Below, in pieces: positions 18,493 through 26,811 of a stretch of DNA of 64,000 nt. Source of the DNA: PALSA-612 sp963846915 (lineage in GTDB: Bacteria; Actinomycetota; Thermoleophilia; Gaiellales; Gaiellaceae); assembly GCA_963846915.1 (NCBI GenBank), contig CAWJXV010000004.1:1-64000 (forward strand). The letters are read 5' to 3'. The notes under the pieces were generated by a model. The model had not been told where the DNA came from. It made no database searches and worked only from the letters and a program-made list of their open reading frames with translations. Position 1 is the stretch's first letter, and each line of letters starts with the position of its first letter. The position numbers were made by a program, and so were the translations under genes.

Positions 18493-19068
18493 ATGACGAT
18501 GAAATCCATTCGCAAACAGAGCCTCATCGCTGTCACAGCGTCGTTGGTGTTCCTCGCGGCAGGCTGCGGCTCGAGCGGGGGCGGCGGCTCGACGGCGACG
18601 ACCACGAGTGCCTCCGCGACCGAGACCTGGGCGAGCGGCGTCTGCTCGTCGATCACGACCTGGCAGGCGGCGATCAAGTCGGCCGCCGGCTCGGTGAAGA
18701 GCGATCCGACGAAGAGCGGGCTGCAGACGGCAGCCGGAGATGCGAAGTCGGCGACGGAGACGCTCACTTCCGACCTGAAGGGGCTGGGCAAGCCCGACAC
18801 CCCGGCCGGGCAGCAGGCGAAGGACTCCCTCGACCAGCTCTCGACGAGCTTGCAGCAGGATGTGACCACGATCGAGAACGCGGTCAAAGGGGTCTCCGGC
18901 GTGAGCGGCGTCGTCGGTGCCGTCTCAACGGTGACGACCACACTCGCGACGATGCGGACGCAGGTCAAGACGACGTTCACGGACCTCCAGGGGCTCGGCG
19001 CGAAGGGCGAGCTGAAGAACGCGTTCGCGAGCTCGAGCGCCTGCAACTCCCTGACCAGCGGTAAGTGA
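18493..19068 (+). CDS. Lipoprotein of unknown function
   Basis: The 191-residue product starts with a lipoprotein signal (RKQSLIAVTASLVFLAAGCG; lipobox LAAGC, modified Cys at 25). A Gly/Ser/Thr linker follows (SSGGGGSTATTTSASATE). The rest is a four-helix-like domain with regular Thr/Ser/Leu heptads (LKGLGKPDTPAGQQAKDSLD, TIENAVKGVSGVSGVV). Two cysteines (GVCSS and SACNS) could form a disulfide. It would be anchored to the outer face of the membrane. It probably shares a transcript with the DUF1269 gene, subject to the hairpin. Confidence 0.75.
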   Translation: MTMKSIRKQSLIAVTASLVFLAAGCGSSGGGGSTATTTSASATETWASGVCSSITTWQAAIKSAAGSVKSDPTKSGLQTAAGDAKSATETLTSDLKGLGKPDTPAGQQAKDSLDQLSTSLQQDVTTIENAVKGVSGVSGVVGAVSTVTTTLATMRTQVKTTFTDLQGLGAKGELKNAFASSSACNSLTSGK

Positions 19069-19290
19069 GCGCGTCGGCCACCGTCGGCACGGCTGTCGAT
19101 GCCGTGAGCCCGCTTCGCGACTCGTCGCGGATCCGCTAAGGCGTCGAGGGTTGGCGCGCGTTCCGGGCGATCCGGATCAAGCAAGGGCGGAGGCCGGTGG
19201 CCGCTGCTACCTGCGCCGTCCCAGGCAGGCGCGAACTCGCAGCATCACGGGCGTTGCAGACCTGGCGATCTCGCTAAGAGGGTCTTTGTT

Positions 19291-20928
19291 GTGACGACTG
19301 CGCCGACCGCGTCTTCTGTTGCTGCCAAGGCTTCGGGTGTGGTGCTGCTCACGTTGGCGGCGGGGCAGTTCGTGATGGCGCTGGATATGACGGTGATGAA
19401 CACGGCGATCGCGACCGTCGCCAAGGACGTCGGGACCGACGTGACCGGGATCCAGACGGCGATCACGCTCTACACGCTGGTGATGGCGTCTTTCATGATC
19501 ACCGGCGGGAGGGTCGGGGAGATCATCGGCCGGAAGCGCGCGTTCACGATCGGAGCCGTCATTTACGCGTGCGGGTCGCTGACGACGGCGCTGTCACACA
19601 GCCTGGCGGTGTTGATCATCGGCTGGTCGTTCCTCGAGGGCTTCGGCGCGGTGTTGATCATGCCGGCGATCGTGGCGCTCGTCGCCTCGAACTTCGGGCG
19701 GTCGGAGCGGCCGCGCGCGTACGGGCTGGTGGCGGCTGCCGGCGCGATGGCGGCGGCACTCGGGCCGGTGATCGGCGGCCTGTTCACGACCTATGCCTCG
19801 TGGCGGTGGGTGTTCGTCGGCGAGGTACTGATCGTGATCGTGATCCTCTTCCTCGCGCGGCGGGTGAACGACACACCGCCCGAGAAGGGCGCCAGGCTCG
19901 ACCTGGTCGGCACCGGGCTGTCGGCGGCCGGTCTCGGGATGGTCGTGATCGGCATCCTGAAGTCGGGCGCGTGGGGGTTCGTGCAGCCGAAGCCGGGTGC
20001 TCCCGAGTGGCTCGGGCTCTCGCCGACGATCTGGCTCGTGCTCGCGGGCGGTGTGGTGCTGGGCCTGTTCCTGGCGTGGGAGAACCGGCGTATTGCACAC
20101 GGCCAGGCTGCGCTGATCGACCCGAAGATGCTGCGGAACATCCAGCTGCGCGACGGCGTCGTCTCCTTCCTGTTCCTGTTTCTCGTGCAGGCCGGGATCT
20201 TCTTCGTCGTCCCGCTGTTCCTGTCGGTCGCGCTCGGCATGTCGGCGGTCGCGACCGGTGTCCGCCTGCTGCCGCTGTCGCTGATGTTGCTGCTCTTCGC
20301 CGCCGGAGTGCCGAAGCTGTTCCCGAACGCGAACCCGCGGCGGGTCATCCGCCTCGGCTTCATGGCCATGTTCGCCGGGCTCGTGCTCCTGGTCGCCCTG
20401 CTCGACTACGGCGCCGGAGCGGAGATCGTCACCTGGCCGTTGCTGCTCGCGGGTGCCGGGATCGGCTCGATCGCCTCCCAGCTGGGGAGCGTGACCGTGT
20501 CGGCGGTGCCCGACGAGCAGAGCGGCGAGGTGGGCGGAATCCAGAACACCGGGTCACAGCTCGGCGCGTCGATCGGCACCGCGCTGGCGGGCGCCGTGCT
20601 CATCTCGGCGCTGACCGCCTCGTTCCTCACCGGCATCGCGAACAACCCGGCCGTCCCCGACCGCGTCGCCGCCAAGGCGCAGACGAACCTCGCCGGCGGC
20701 GTCCCGTTCATGTCCGACGCCGACCTCAAGGCCGCGCTCGAGGACGCGCACGTTCCCCCGCGGGCGACCAACGCGATCGTGGACGAGAACGAGAAGAGCC
20801 GGATCGACGGACTGCGCATCGCCGTGTCGATCCTCGCACTCTTCGCGCTCCTCGCTCTGCTGTTCACCCGCGGCATCCCGACGGTGCAACCCGGCGCCCA
20901 GACCAAGCCCAGCCCACCACCTACATAG
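19291..20928 (+). CDS. DHA2-family (EmrB/QacA-type) MFS drug efflux transporter
   Basis: A 545-residue protein with about 14 membrane spans. The N-terminal motif LDMTVMNTAIATVAKDVG is the DHA2 motif D1; GRVGEIIGRKRAFTIGAVIY is MFS motif A; ALGPVIGGLFTTYASWRWVF is motif C, the antiporter signature. It would export hydrophobic compounds by proton antiport. The GTG start is taken at 19291. Its 3' end overlaps the converging YihY gene by eight bases. No TetR-type repressor lies beside it, which is unusual for this family. Confidence 0.9.
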   Translation: MTTAPTASSVAAKASGVVLLTLAAGQFVMALDMTVMNTAIATVAKDVGTDVTGIQTAITLYTLVMASFMITGGRVGEIIGRKRAFTIGAVIYACGSLTTALSHSLAVLIIGWSFLEGFGAVLIMPAIVALVASNFGRSERPRAYGLVAAAGAMAAALGPVIGGLFTTYASWRWVFVGEVLIVIVILFLARRVNDTPPEKGARLDLVGTGLSAAGLGMVVIGILKSGAWGFVQPKPGAPEWLGLSPTIWLVLAGGVVLGLFLAWENRRIAHGQAALIDPKMLRNIQLRDGVVSFLFLFLVQAGIFFVVPLFLSVALGMSAVATGVRLLPLSLMLLLFAAGVPKLFPNANPRRVIRLGFMAMFAGLVLLVALLDYGAGAEIVTWPLLLAGAGIGSIASQLGSVTVSAVPDEQSGEVGGIQNTGSQLGASIGTALAGAVLISALTASFLTGIANNPAVPDRVAAKAQTNLAGGVPFMSDADLKAALEDAHVPPRATNAIVDENEKSRIDGLRIAVSILALFALLALLFTRGIPTVQPGAQTKPSPPPT

Positions 20929-21865
20929 CCTGCCGGGCGGGTGGGGGCGTCTGCTCTGTGGAGCGGGAGTGGCGTTCGTAGAGGGTGGAGTTGAGGACAG
21001 CGGCTCCTACGATCACGCGCCCGTACAGGAAGAAGCCGAGCAGGAGCGTGGCTGCAGTCCCGAGGGCGCCGTAGGTGCTGGTCTTCTCCTGGATCAGATG
21101 GCCGAGGATGAGGACGTTGAAGAGCAGCAAGCCGATGAAGCCGACCGCGTAGAGGAGCGATCCGGGGATCAGGTCGGTCCAGCGGGCGTCGGAGTGGGGC
21201 AGCTGGAGTGAGACGATCAGCCAGAGTCCTGCGAGGGCGAAGACCAAGAGGGCGAATGTGACGATTCCGCCGATCACGGTCTGGTGGTTGACGGCGCCGA
21301 CGCCGGCGACGAGGAAGAGTTGGCCGGCGAGCGCTGCGCCGAAGACTGCGAGCGAGCGGCGATGCACCTTGACCGACGCGGCTGAACGCTCCCAGGCCAG
21401 AGAGTGGGCGATCGCGATCGCCCGGAGCAGGACTCTCGTCACGTAGACGAGCAGGAAGAACGAGCCGAGGGCGACCCACCAGTTCGAGTTGCCCTTGGTG
21501 GTGCTCGCGACCTGCTTGGTGACGACCCCGGCCAGGCCGACCGAGTTCGTGATCAGCTTCGGCTCGAACCCGATCGCGCTTGCCAGCAGCCCGAGGCCGG
21601 AGACGACGAAGAGCGCGAGCGGAAGGGCGAACAGGAACAGTCGGTAGGCGAGTGCGCCGGCGAGCATGCCGCCGCCGATGTGGGAATCTCGTTCGATCGT
21701 CTCGAAGGTGGCGTCGAGCGCCGCCGAGCGACCGCGGGCCTCTTGGACCCAGCCCTTGAGTGCGTACGCATGCTGGACCCAGAGCGCCAGGCGCTGGAGC
21801 AGCGTCGGCCTTGGAGGCGGCAGCTCGATCTGCTCGGGCTCGTCAGTTCGATCCGGAGGGGACAT
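20921..21865 (-). CDS. YihY/BrkB family membrane protein (second of a tandem pair)
   Basis: The 314-residue protein has a cytoplasmic proline-rich start, then DSHIGGGMLAGALAYRLFLF, the YihY/BrkB entry helix (A-Y...F..P). About six spans follow, with SNWWVALGSFFLLVYVTRVL and WTDLIPGSLLYAVGFIGLLL. The last span motif YGALGTAATLLLGFFLYGRV is typical. The family was once thought to be RNase BN but is now taken as an envelope or transport protein of unknown substrate. Its start overlaps the end of the upstream YihY gene by 23 bases, so the two are translationally coupled. Confidence 0.85.
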   Translation of the reverse strand: MSPPDRTDEPEQIELPPPRPTLLQRLALWVQHAYALKGWVQEARGRSAALDATFETIERDSHIGGGMLAGALAYRLFLFALPLALFVVSGLGLLASAIGFEPKLITNSVGLAGVVTKQVASTTKGNSNWWVALGSFFLLVYVTRVLLRAIAIAHSLAWERSAASVKVHRRSLAVFGAALAGQLFLVAGVGAVNHQTVIGGIVTFALLVFALAGLWLIVSLQLPHSDARWTDLIPGSLLYAVGFIGLLLFNVLILGHLIQEKTSTYGALGTAATLLLGFFLYGRVIVGAAVLNSTLYERHSRSTEQTPPPARQAM

Positions 21866-22772
21866 CGCTGCTGTCCGAGGCTGGAGGGGATTGGTCAGGG
21901 CGCTGGGTGGAGCCTTCGTCGTGGTGTTGTCTCTCCGTCTGCCGCCAGTTCGCCCAGACGGGAGAGAAGACGGCGCAGACGACCGAGATCGTGATCAGGA
22001 CGAAGCCCCAACCGAGCAGGGCGACCGTGACGCCGAAGGAGCCGAAGTACTTCCCGTCGCTGTTCAGCCAGCCGCCGAGGAACAGCGGCGCGCACGCGCA
22101 CGCTCCGCCGATGACGACCGAGGCGAGCAGCGCGCCCGGCAGCAGCGCACGCAGCCCGATCTGACGGTGCAGCAGGAAGCGAGGCGTCCAGAGCCAGAAC
22201 ACCGTCGAGGCGACAAGCCAGACCGGCACGAGCACGTACCAGCCCGTATCACGGAGCTGCGCCACGGAAACGACCGCAAAGGCGAGGAGTCCGCTGAAGA
22301 CGAAGAAGAAGATGGCGAACAGTCCCTGGTCGGCAGCCGATCCACTTCTCGTGATCCCCCAGGCCCGGGCGTAGACGTCCTGGTAGATCTGCCCCAGGCC
22401 GAGGCCCCAGATCAGGAAGCCGACAACGCCGGCGAGCGTGGCGGCAAGGGCGTTCGAGGAGGCAGCCCCGAACGTCTCCTTGACGAGGCCGGCAGTCGGG
22501 TCGGTGAGCTTCAGATGGTCGATCAGACGCGCGGCGAAGCTGTTGGTATCCCCGCCCCCCGCGTGCGTGAGGCCGATCACGGCGAGGACGAACGGCACCA
22601 CCGAGAGAAACGAGTACAGCGTCGCCGCCGACCCGGAGTTGCGACTCGCCTCGAAGTAGTGGCGAAACCACAACATCGCCAGCCGGCCAACACGCGAGTC
22701 ACCGCGGCCACTGAGCCAAGCCTGTACCGCCCCGACCCGACCGCGAGACGCCGCTTCTCCAGCCCTAGTCAT
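21843..22772 (-). CDS. YihY/BrkB family membrane protein (first of a tandem pair)
   Basis: The ATG at 22772 (MTRAGEAASRGRVG) is preferred over the longer frame to 22877. Family landmarks are RHYFEASRNSGSAATLYSFL, VVPFVLAVIGLTHAGGG, LAGVVGFLIWGLGLGQIYQD and RQIGLRALLPGALLASVVIG. About six spans are predicted in 309 residues, with a polar C-terminal tail. Operator-like copy 5 lies 200 bases upstream. The two YihY proteins are diverged from each other, so this is an old duplication and they may form a hetero-oligomer. Confidence 0.82.
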   Translation of the reverse strand: MTRAGEAASRGRVGAVQAWLSGRGDSRVGRLAMLWFRHYFEASRNSGSAATLYSFLSVVPFVLAVIGLTHAGGGDTNSFAARLIDHLKLTDPTAGLVKETFGAASSNALAATLAGVVGFLIWGLGLGQIYQDVYARAWGITRSGSAADQGLFAIFFFVFSGLLAFAVVSVAQLRDTGWYVLVPVWLVASTVFWLWTPRFLLHRQIGLRALLPGALLASVVIGGACACAPLFLGGWLNSDGKYFGSFGVTVALLGWGFVLITISVVCAVFSPVWANWRQTERQHHDEGSTQRPDQSPPASDSSDVPSGSN

Positions 22773-22972
22773 GCGACCACGATTGACCCCAGGAACACCA
22801 ACAACGATCCGTGCTACACCGCAATGAGGACAGCACCGCACCGCGCAACAGAACGCCGAGACGCCGAGCATCGCCAACGCTGTCGCCCATCAGCAAATCT
22901 CCTCTCCGATCGACGCTTTCCAACGTCACCAAGCTACGACCCAGAACGTGCTCACGGTGAAGGAGCGTCGAA

Positions 22973-22988
22973 TGTCACTTGGGTGAAT
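22973..22988. promoter_or_regulatory. Palindromic operator-like site, copy 5 (TGTCACTTGGGTGAAT)
   Basis: Arms TCAC/GTGA extended by partly matching outer bases, same TTGG centre as copies 1 and 2. It lies between the DUF4239 gene (ending at 23064) and the first YihY gene. Together with the 50 bases on its left it repeats the arrangement seen at 13421-13490. Confidence 0.5.
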
Positions 22989-23063
22989 GCGAACGGGGCC
23001 GTCGCCTCTCCAACCTGCGCATGCTGCGTGCGAGCGCTCTGGCCGTCGGTGGCTGCGACGCGC

Positions 23064-23888
23064 CTACAGCGGATGCCCAGCGGCGTCGCACGGGATCGGC
23101 ATGTGCACCCCGAGAACCCGCGCCGCCTGGTTGATCTGCCCGAGCACGCGCGTCATGTCCGTCGGCTTGAGACCGCCGGCGCCCTTCGAGTACGGGTGGT
23201 CGAGGAAGCGGATGACAAGCAGGCTCGTCACCAGCATCGCGACGAGCGTCGCCGCGATCACCGACTGCGGTAACACCCCTTCTGCGGGATCGGCAAAGAG
23301 GAACGCGAACGCGATCACGAGCACGCCGGTGACGAAGAGGAGCACCCACAGGGGTGCCGGGATGATCTGGCCGCCTGCCTGAACGCGATCGAGGCGGGCC
23401 TGCTCCCGTTCGTTCGTCAGGTCGAGCCATTTGGGGTAGGTGCCGTTCTGCTGGGCGGGCGTCTTCGGCTGGACGTCCCGGAAGGCTTTGAACAGGGCGA
23501 TTCCCCAGGGGTTGAACGGGGGCTTCTGCCCCGACTGCAGTTGCGGCCACTCGACGCCGATCACGGCGCGCCCGTAGCAGACGAGCAAGCCCGAAAGCCT
23601 GTTCGCGCCAGGCTGAGGCAGCAGCTGGGCGATCTCGAACTGCTGGATCACATCGATCGACTCCGAGCGCGCGCCACTCCGCGCGGTGTCGTAACTGAGA
23701 AAGGCGAGATAGACGACGAAGCCGAGCAAGACTGCAAATCCCGTCGCGAGCACACCGAAGACGCCGGCGGCGCGGTCGCCGTCGGTGAAGCGCCCACCCT
23801 CCGGCGAGTGCCGGCGAAGAAGCAGGAACAGTCCGACGGCGAGCGCCACCGATCCGAGCACGATCAAGGCAGAGAGCCACAGGTTCAT
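23064..23888 (-). CDS. DUF4239 (bestrophin-like) membrane protein
   Basis: The 274-residue protein opens with a membrane span (LWLSALIVLGSVALAVGLFL) and has a second in VFGVLATGFAVLLGFVVYLA, followed by the YDTARSGARSES motif typical of DUF4239. A soluble helical middle precedes two further spans (PLWVLLFVTGVLVIAFAFLF and IAATLVAMLVTSLLVIRFLD), then DHPYSKGAGGLKP. Relatives are called bestrophin-like, but channel activity is unproven. It is the same strand as the YihY pair and is separated from them by operator-like copy 5. Confidence 0.8.
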   Translation of the reverse strand: MNLWLSALIVLGSVALAVGLFLLLRRHSPEGGRFTDGDRAAGVFGVLATGFAVLLGFVVYLAFLSYDTARSGARSESIDVIQQFEIAQLLPQPGANRLSGLLVCYGRAVIGVEWPQLQSGQKPPFNPWGIALFKAFRDVQPKTPAQQNGTYPKWLDLTNEREQARLDRVQAGGQIIPAPLWVLLFVTGVLVIAFAFLFADPAEGVLPQSVIAATLVAMLVTSLLVIRFLDHPYSKGAGGLKPTDMTRVLGQINQAARVLGVHMPIPCDAAGHPL

Positions 23889-24115
23889 GCGGCTGATTCT
23901 CTCGCAACACGGCGGACCCGGGTGTCATTCACTCACGGATATGCGAGCGTCCGGGAGCCATCGAGCCGAAGAGGGTAGGTAGCCGCTGCATAAGGTGCGC
24001 GTTTCATCCCTACGGGACGAGGCGTTACCCGCAAGCCCGGGGGACGATTACAGTGACCCGATTCGCCGCCATCAGTGGCTGCCGGGTCCGTCGTTACCGT
24101 CGGAAAGGAGTTCAT

Positions 24116-24442
24116 ATGGCAGAGGCAACCGAGACGCCGGTACTCGATCTGCTCGCGAGCATGAACAAGCAGGCGATCCAGGCGTCGAGTCTCGACCCCC
24201 AGACGCTCGCGCTCGTACGCATCGCCGCCCTCGTGGCGGTCGATGCACCAGCGGTCTCGTACGCTCTCAACCTGGCCCTCGCGGGCGAGGTGGAGGTCGA
24301 GCCAGAGCAGGTCCAGGGTGTCCTCGCGGCAGTTGCCCCGATCGTCGGCACGGCACGTGTCGCCTCGGCGTTGGGCAACATCGTCGAAGGGCTCGAAATC
24401 GACCTCGAGGTCGCCGAGCTCGAAGCCGAGTCGGAGGAGTAG
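24116..24442 (+). CDS. Carboxymuconolactone decarboxylase-like (CMD/AhpD fold) protein without catalytic cysteines
   Basis: The ATG at 24116 is fixed by GGAAAGGAG just upstream; the longer frame from 24053 is not used. The 108-residue protein contains LDPQTLALVRIAALVAVDAP and SYALNLALAGEVEVEPEQVQ, the CMD helical core. The usual CxxC/CxxxH redox centre is absent and the protein has no cysteine at all, so peroxidase activity is unlikely. The end is very acidic (LEVAELEAESEE). Confidence 0.7.
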   Translation: MAEATETPVLDLLASMNKQAIQASSLDPQTLALVRIAALVAVDAPAVSYALNLALAGEVEVEPEQVQGVLAAVAPIVGTARVASALGNIVEGLEIDLEVAELEAESEE

Positions 24443-24635
24443 GCGGCCTGGCGGCGAGATCTGAAGATCGCATGGCGACGCCGCGTGAATCGGCGGGACC
24501 CGGAGGGCCGCAGCACAGCCTGGCTCGCTGACTACGACGCGAGTTCGCCAGACGTGCTCGCCGCCTGAAGCCGCGCGCCCGATCGTTATCCCGGGCTTGT
24601 GCAGGCTGGGGCTGTTGGTCGGCTGGACTGCTGAT

Positions 24636-25205
24636 GAGCGCCGCCAGTCTTGATGTGGGCTATCCGCTGCGGTTTGCCCGCGTCCAGGTTGTGCTGCGGG
24701 TCGTGATCATTTGGCTGGCGGCGCTGATCGGGATCCCGTTCTGGCTGATCATCTACCTGGGTTGCCCGTGCTGGCTGCGGTGCTGATCTCGCAGAAGGAC
24801 GGCGCCCGCTACCTGACGGAGGACGGCCCACGCGTCACCGGCTGGCTGCGCGCCGTCGTGGCCGTGATCGCCTACCTGTGGATCCTGACTGACCGACTGC
24901 CCGGCTCGAGCGAACCTCCCGTGCGCTTCGAGGTCGAGCCGTCCGGGACACCAACCGCTGGGTCAGCGCTGCTGCGGATCCTGACCGCGATCCCGAGCGC
25001 GTTCGTGCTCGCCCTGCTGATGTTCGTCTCCGCGATCATCTGGGTGATCGCCGCCATCTGGATCCTGATCGCCGAGACCTACCCGGACTCTCTGTTCGGC
25101 TTCCAGCGCGGGGTGGTGCGCTGGACGGCACGGCTGCTCGCCTACCTCGCCTCGTTGGTCGAGAGCTACCCCCCGTTCAGCCTGAACACCGGCGCGAGCG
25201 ACTGA
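24636..25205 (+). CDS. DUF4389 family membrane protein, frameshifted
   Basis: The ATG at 24636 gives MSAASLDVGYPLRFARVQVV and a first membrane span (ALIGIPFWLIIYLG). One base is missing at 24759-24763 (GGTTGCCC); the other frame continues LPVLAAVLISQKDGARYL with two further spans (LRAVVAVIAYLWILT, SAFVLALLMFVSAIIWVIAA). The family ending is YPDSLFGFQRGVVRWTARLL and AYLASLVESYPPFSL. Joined length is about 190 residues. The repeated Y-P-x-x and R-F-x-V-E elements define DUF4389; function unknown. Confidence 0.75.
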
Positions 25206-25265
25206 CACACCGCCGGTCTCTGCAGATATCAGCGTGGTCGAGCGGACGCGGCGCTGTGGTTCGGG

Positions 25266-25394
25266 ATGCGTGAGTCGGTGCCCAACCGGAGGCGTCCGCC
25301 GCAGACCGGGCAGAGGCCCGTCTCCCGGGCGGCGCTGTCTCGGCTGATGCTCGACGGTGCGGGATGGCTGCCGGTTCCGGTGCAGCTGCCTTGA
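25266..25394 (+). CDS. Very small basic hypothetical protein
   Basis: An ATG at 25266 opens a 42-residue basic frame (MRESVPNRRRPPQTGQRPVS, then RAALSRLMLDGAGWLPVPVQ). It fills part of the gap between the DUF4389 and peptidoglycan-binding genes. There is no strong ribosome-binding site and no family, so it may be chance. Confidence 0.25.
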   Translation: MRESVPNRRRPPQTGQRPVSRAALSRLMLDGAGWLPVPVQLP

Positions 25395-25434
25395 GGGACG
25401 CTCACGGATGTGAGGCTATCGGCCGGCGGTTCGG

Positions 25435-26028
25435 TCAGTGTCGGTGCAGCATCTTGTCGAGCGCGGCCTGACTTCTCGCTCCCCAGAGTCCGTCCGGTTT
25501 CAGATGCGCTGCGCGCTGGAAGCGGATGACGGCTGTCTCGGTGGCAGGGGTTTCGACACCTGTCACCGGTCCGGTGTAGAAGTGGAGTTTGGTTAGGTCG
25601 CGTTGCAGGTTGCGGATCCAGCCGAGCGCGGCCGGTGGCTTGCTCGGTTTGCGGTGCAGCATCTTGTCCAGTGCGGCCTGGCTCTTCGGCCCCCAGAAAC
25701 CGTCGGGTTTCAGATGCGCCGCCCGCTGGAAGCGGATAACGGCCGTCTTGGTGGCGGCCGTCTCGACGCCGTTGACGAGCCCTGCGTAGAAGTGGAGCGT
25801 GGTGAGGTCGTGTTGGAGCCGTCGGATCCAGGCGAGTACAGGCCCGTGCGGGCTCGGTGCGGTCGATGTTTTCGAGTGGGGAGCTGGTGTTGGTTTCGCG
25901 GGGCTTTTCGTTGGCGTCGTCGTCTGGGTGGCGCTGCTTGGCGGGGCGGTCTTCTTGCTGCCTGATCCGCAGCCAGCGACCAGTACGACACCGGCCATCG
26001 CAACGACAGCAACACCACGAAGCCTCAC
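25435..26028 (-). CDS. Lipoprotein with two peptidoglycan-binding repeats
   Basis: The signal MRLRGVAVVAMAGVVLVAGC carries a lipobox (LVAGC). A Thr/Pro/Lys-rich linker of about 45 residues follows, then two near-identical PG_binding_1 repeats. Each runs from WIRxLQxDLTxLHFY to VIRFQRAAHLKPDG and AALDKMLHR. The repeats are about 90 percent alike in sequence, pointing to a recent internal duplication. The 197-residue protein would sit on the outer membrane face and hold cell-wall peptides. It diverges from the M14 peptidase gene. Confidence 0.85.
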   Translation of the reverse strand: MRLRGVAVVAMAGVVLVAGCGSGSKKTAPPSSATQTTTPTKSPAKPTPAPHSKTSTAPSPHGPVLAWIRRLQHDLTTLHFYAGLVNGVETAATKTAVIRFQRAAHLKPDGFWGPKSQAALDKMLHRKPSKPPAALGWIRNLQRDLTKLHFYTGPVTGVETPATETAVIRFQRAAHLKPDGLWGARSQAALDKMLHRH

Positions 26029-26129
26029 ATCGTCCTCACCGCAGGGGACACCGCTTCATCCGCAGGCTATACCCGCGCTCGCCGTAGCATCGCTAGGGCG
26101 CTGACGACGTTGCCTGGGAGCTTCCGAAG

Positions 26130-26807
26130 TTGCCGGTGATCGCCAAGCTCGCGATCGCGGCGGTGCTCGTCCTGGTTGCGGTGCCGTTCCAGATTGGCCG
26201 CTCGGTGCAGGGCCGGCCGATCGCTGCGATCCGGGTCGGTGACCCGCACGGGGTGCGTGTGTTGGTGGTCGGTTGCATCCACGGCACTGAGTGCGCCGGC
26301 ATCGCCATCACGCGCGCGCTCGAACACACCTCGACCAGGGCCGACCTGTGGCTCGTCCCCGACCTCAACCAAGACGGGCATGCTCACGGCTATCGGCAGA
26401 ACGCGCATGGTGTTGACCTGAACCGCAACTGGTCGTCAGGCTGGCAACCCGGCGGCCGCGCCTGGGACTTCCAGTATCCCGGCCCGCAGCCGTTCTCGGA
26501 ACCAGAGACGCGCATCGCCCGCAACCTGATCGAGCGCATCAAGCCGCAGGTGACGATCTGGTACCACCAGCAGCTGAACCTCGTCTGGGCGTGGGGGCCA
26601 AGCACCACCGCCGGCCGTGTTTACGCCCGCGCAGCCGGGATGCGCTTCTACCACCATCCCTGGCTTGGCGGCACCGCCCCCAACTGGCAAAACCACCACG
26701 ACCCCCACGCCGCGTCGTTCGTGGTCGAACTCCCCGCCGGCCGACTCACGCCGCAGCAGGTTCGCCGCCAAGTCCGGGCCGTGCTCGCGCTCGCGGCACG
26801 GGGCTGA
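26130..26807 (+). CDS. M14-family zinc carboxypeptidase/murein-peptide amidase-like protein
   Basis: The 225-residue protein begins with a hydrophobic segment (AKLAIAAVLVLVAVPFQIG), probably a signal or anchor. The zinc ligands follow the M14 pattern: HxxE in VVGCIHGTECAG (H51, E54) and a later His in TIWYHQQLNL. The substrate-binding N-x-x-G-x-D-x-N-R-N-W is in NAHGVDLNRNW and the catalytic Glu is in SFVVELPAGR. It probably cleaves cell-wall peptides. The start is TTG 26130; the following gene begins five bases after its stop. Confidence 0.85.
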   Translation: MPVIAKLAIAAVLVLVAVPFQIGRSVQGRPIAAIRVGDPHGVRVLVVGCIHGTECAGIAITRALEHTSTRADLWLVPDLNQDGHAHGYRQNAHGVDLNRNWSSGWQPGGRAWDFQYPGPQPFSEPETRIARNLIERIKPQVTIWYHQQLNLVWAWGPSTTAGRVYARAAGMRFYHHPWLGGTAPNWQNHHDPHAASFVVELPAGRLTPQQVRRQVRAVLALAARG

Positions 26808-26811
26808 CCCC

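Noticed and set aside
22975..23928. A 317-residue minus-strand frame overlapping the DUF4239 gene
   Set aside because: The 23064-23888 frame has membrane helices and family motifs; the longer one is Arg-rich shadow sequence.
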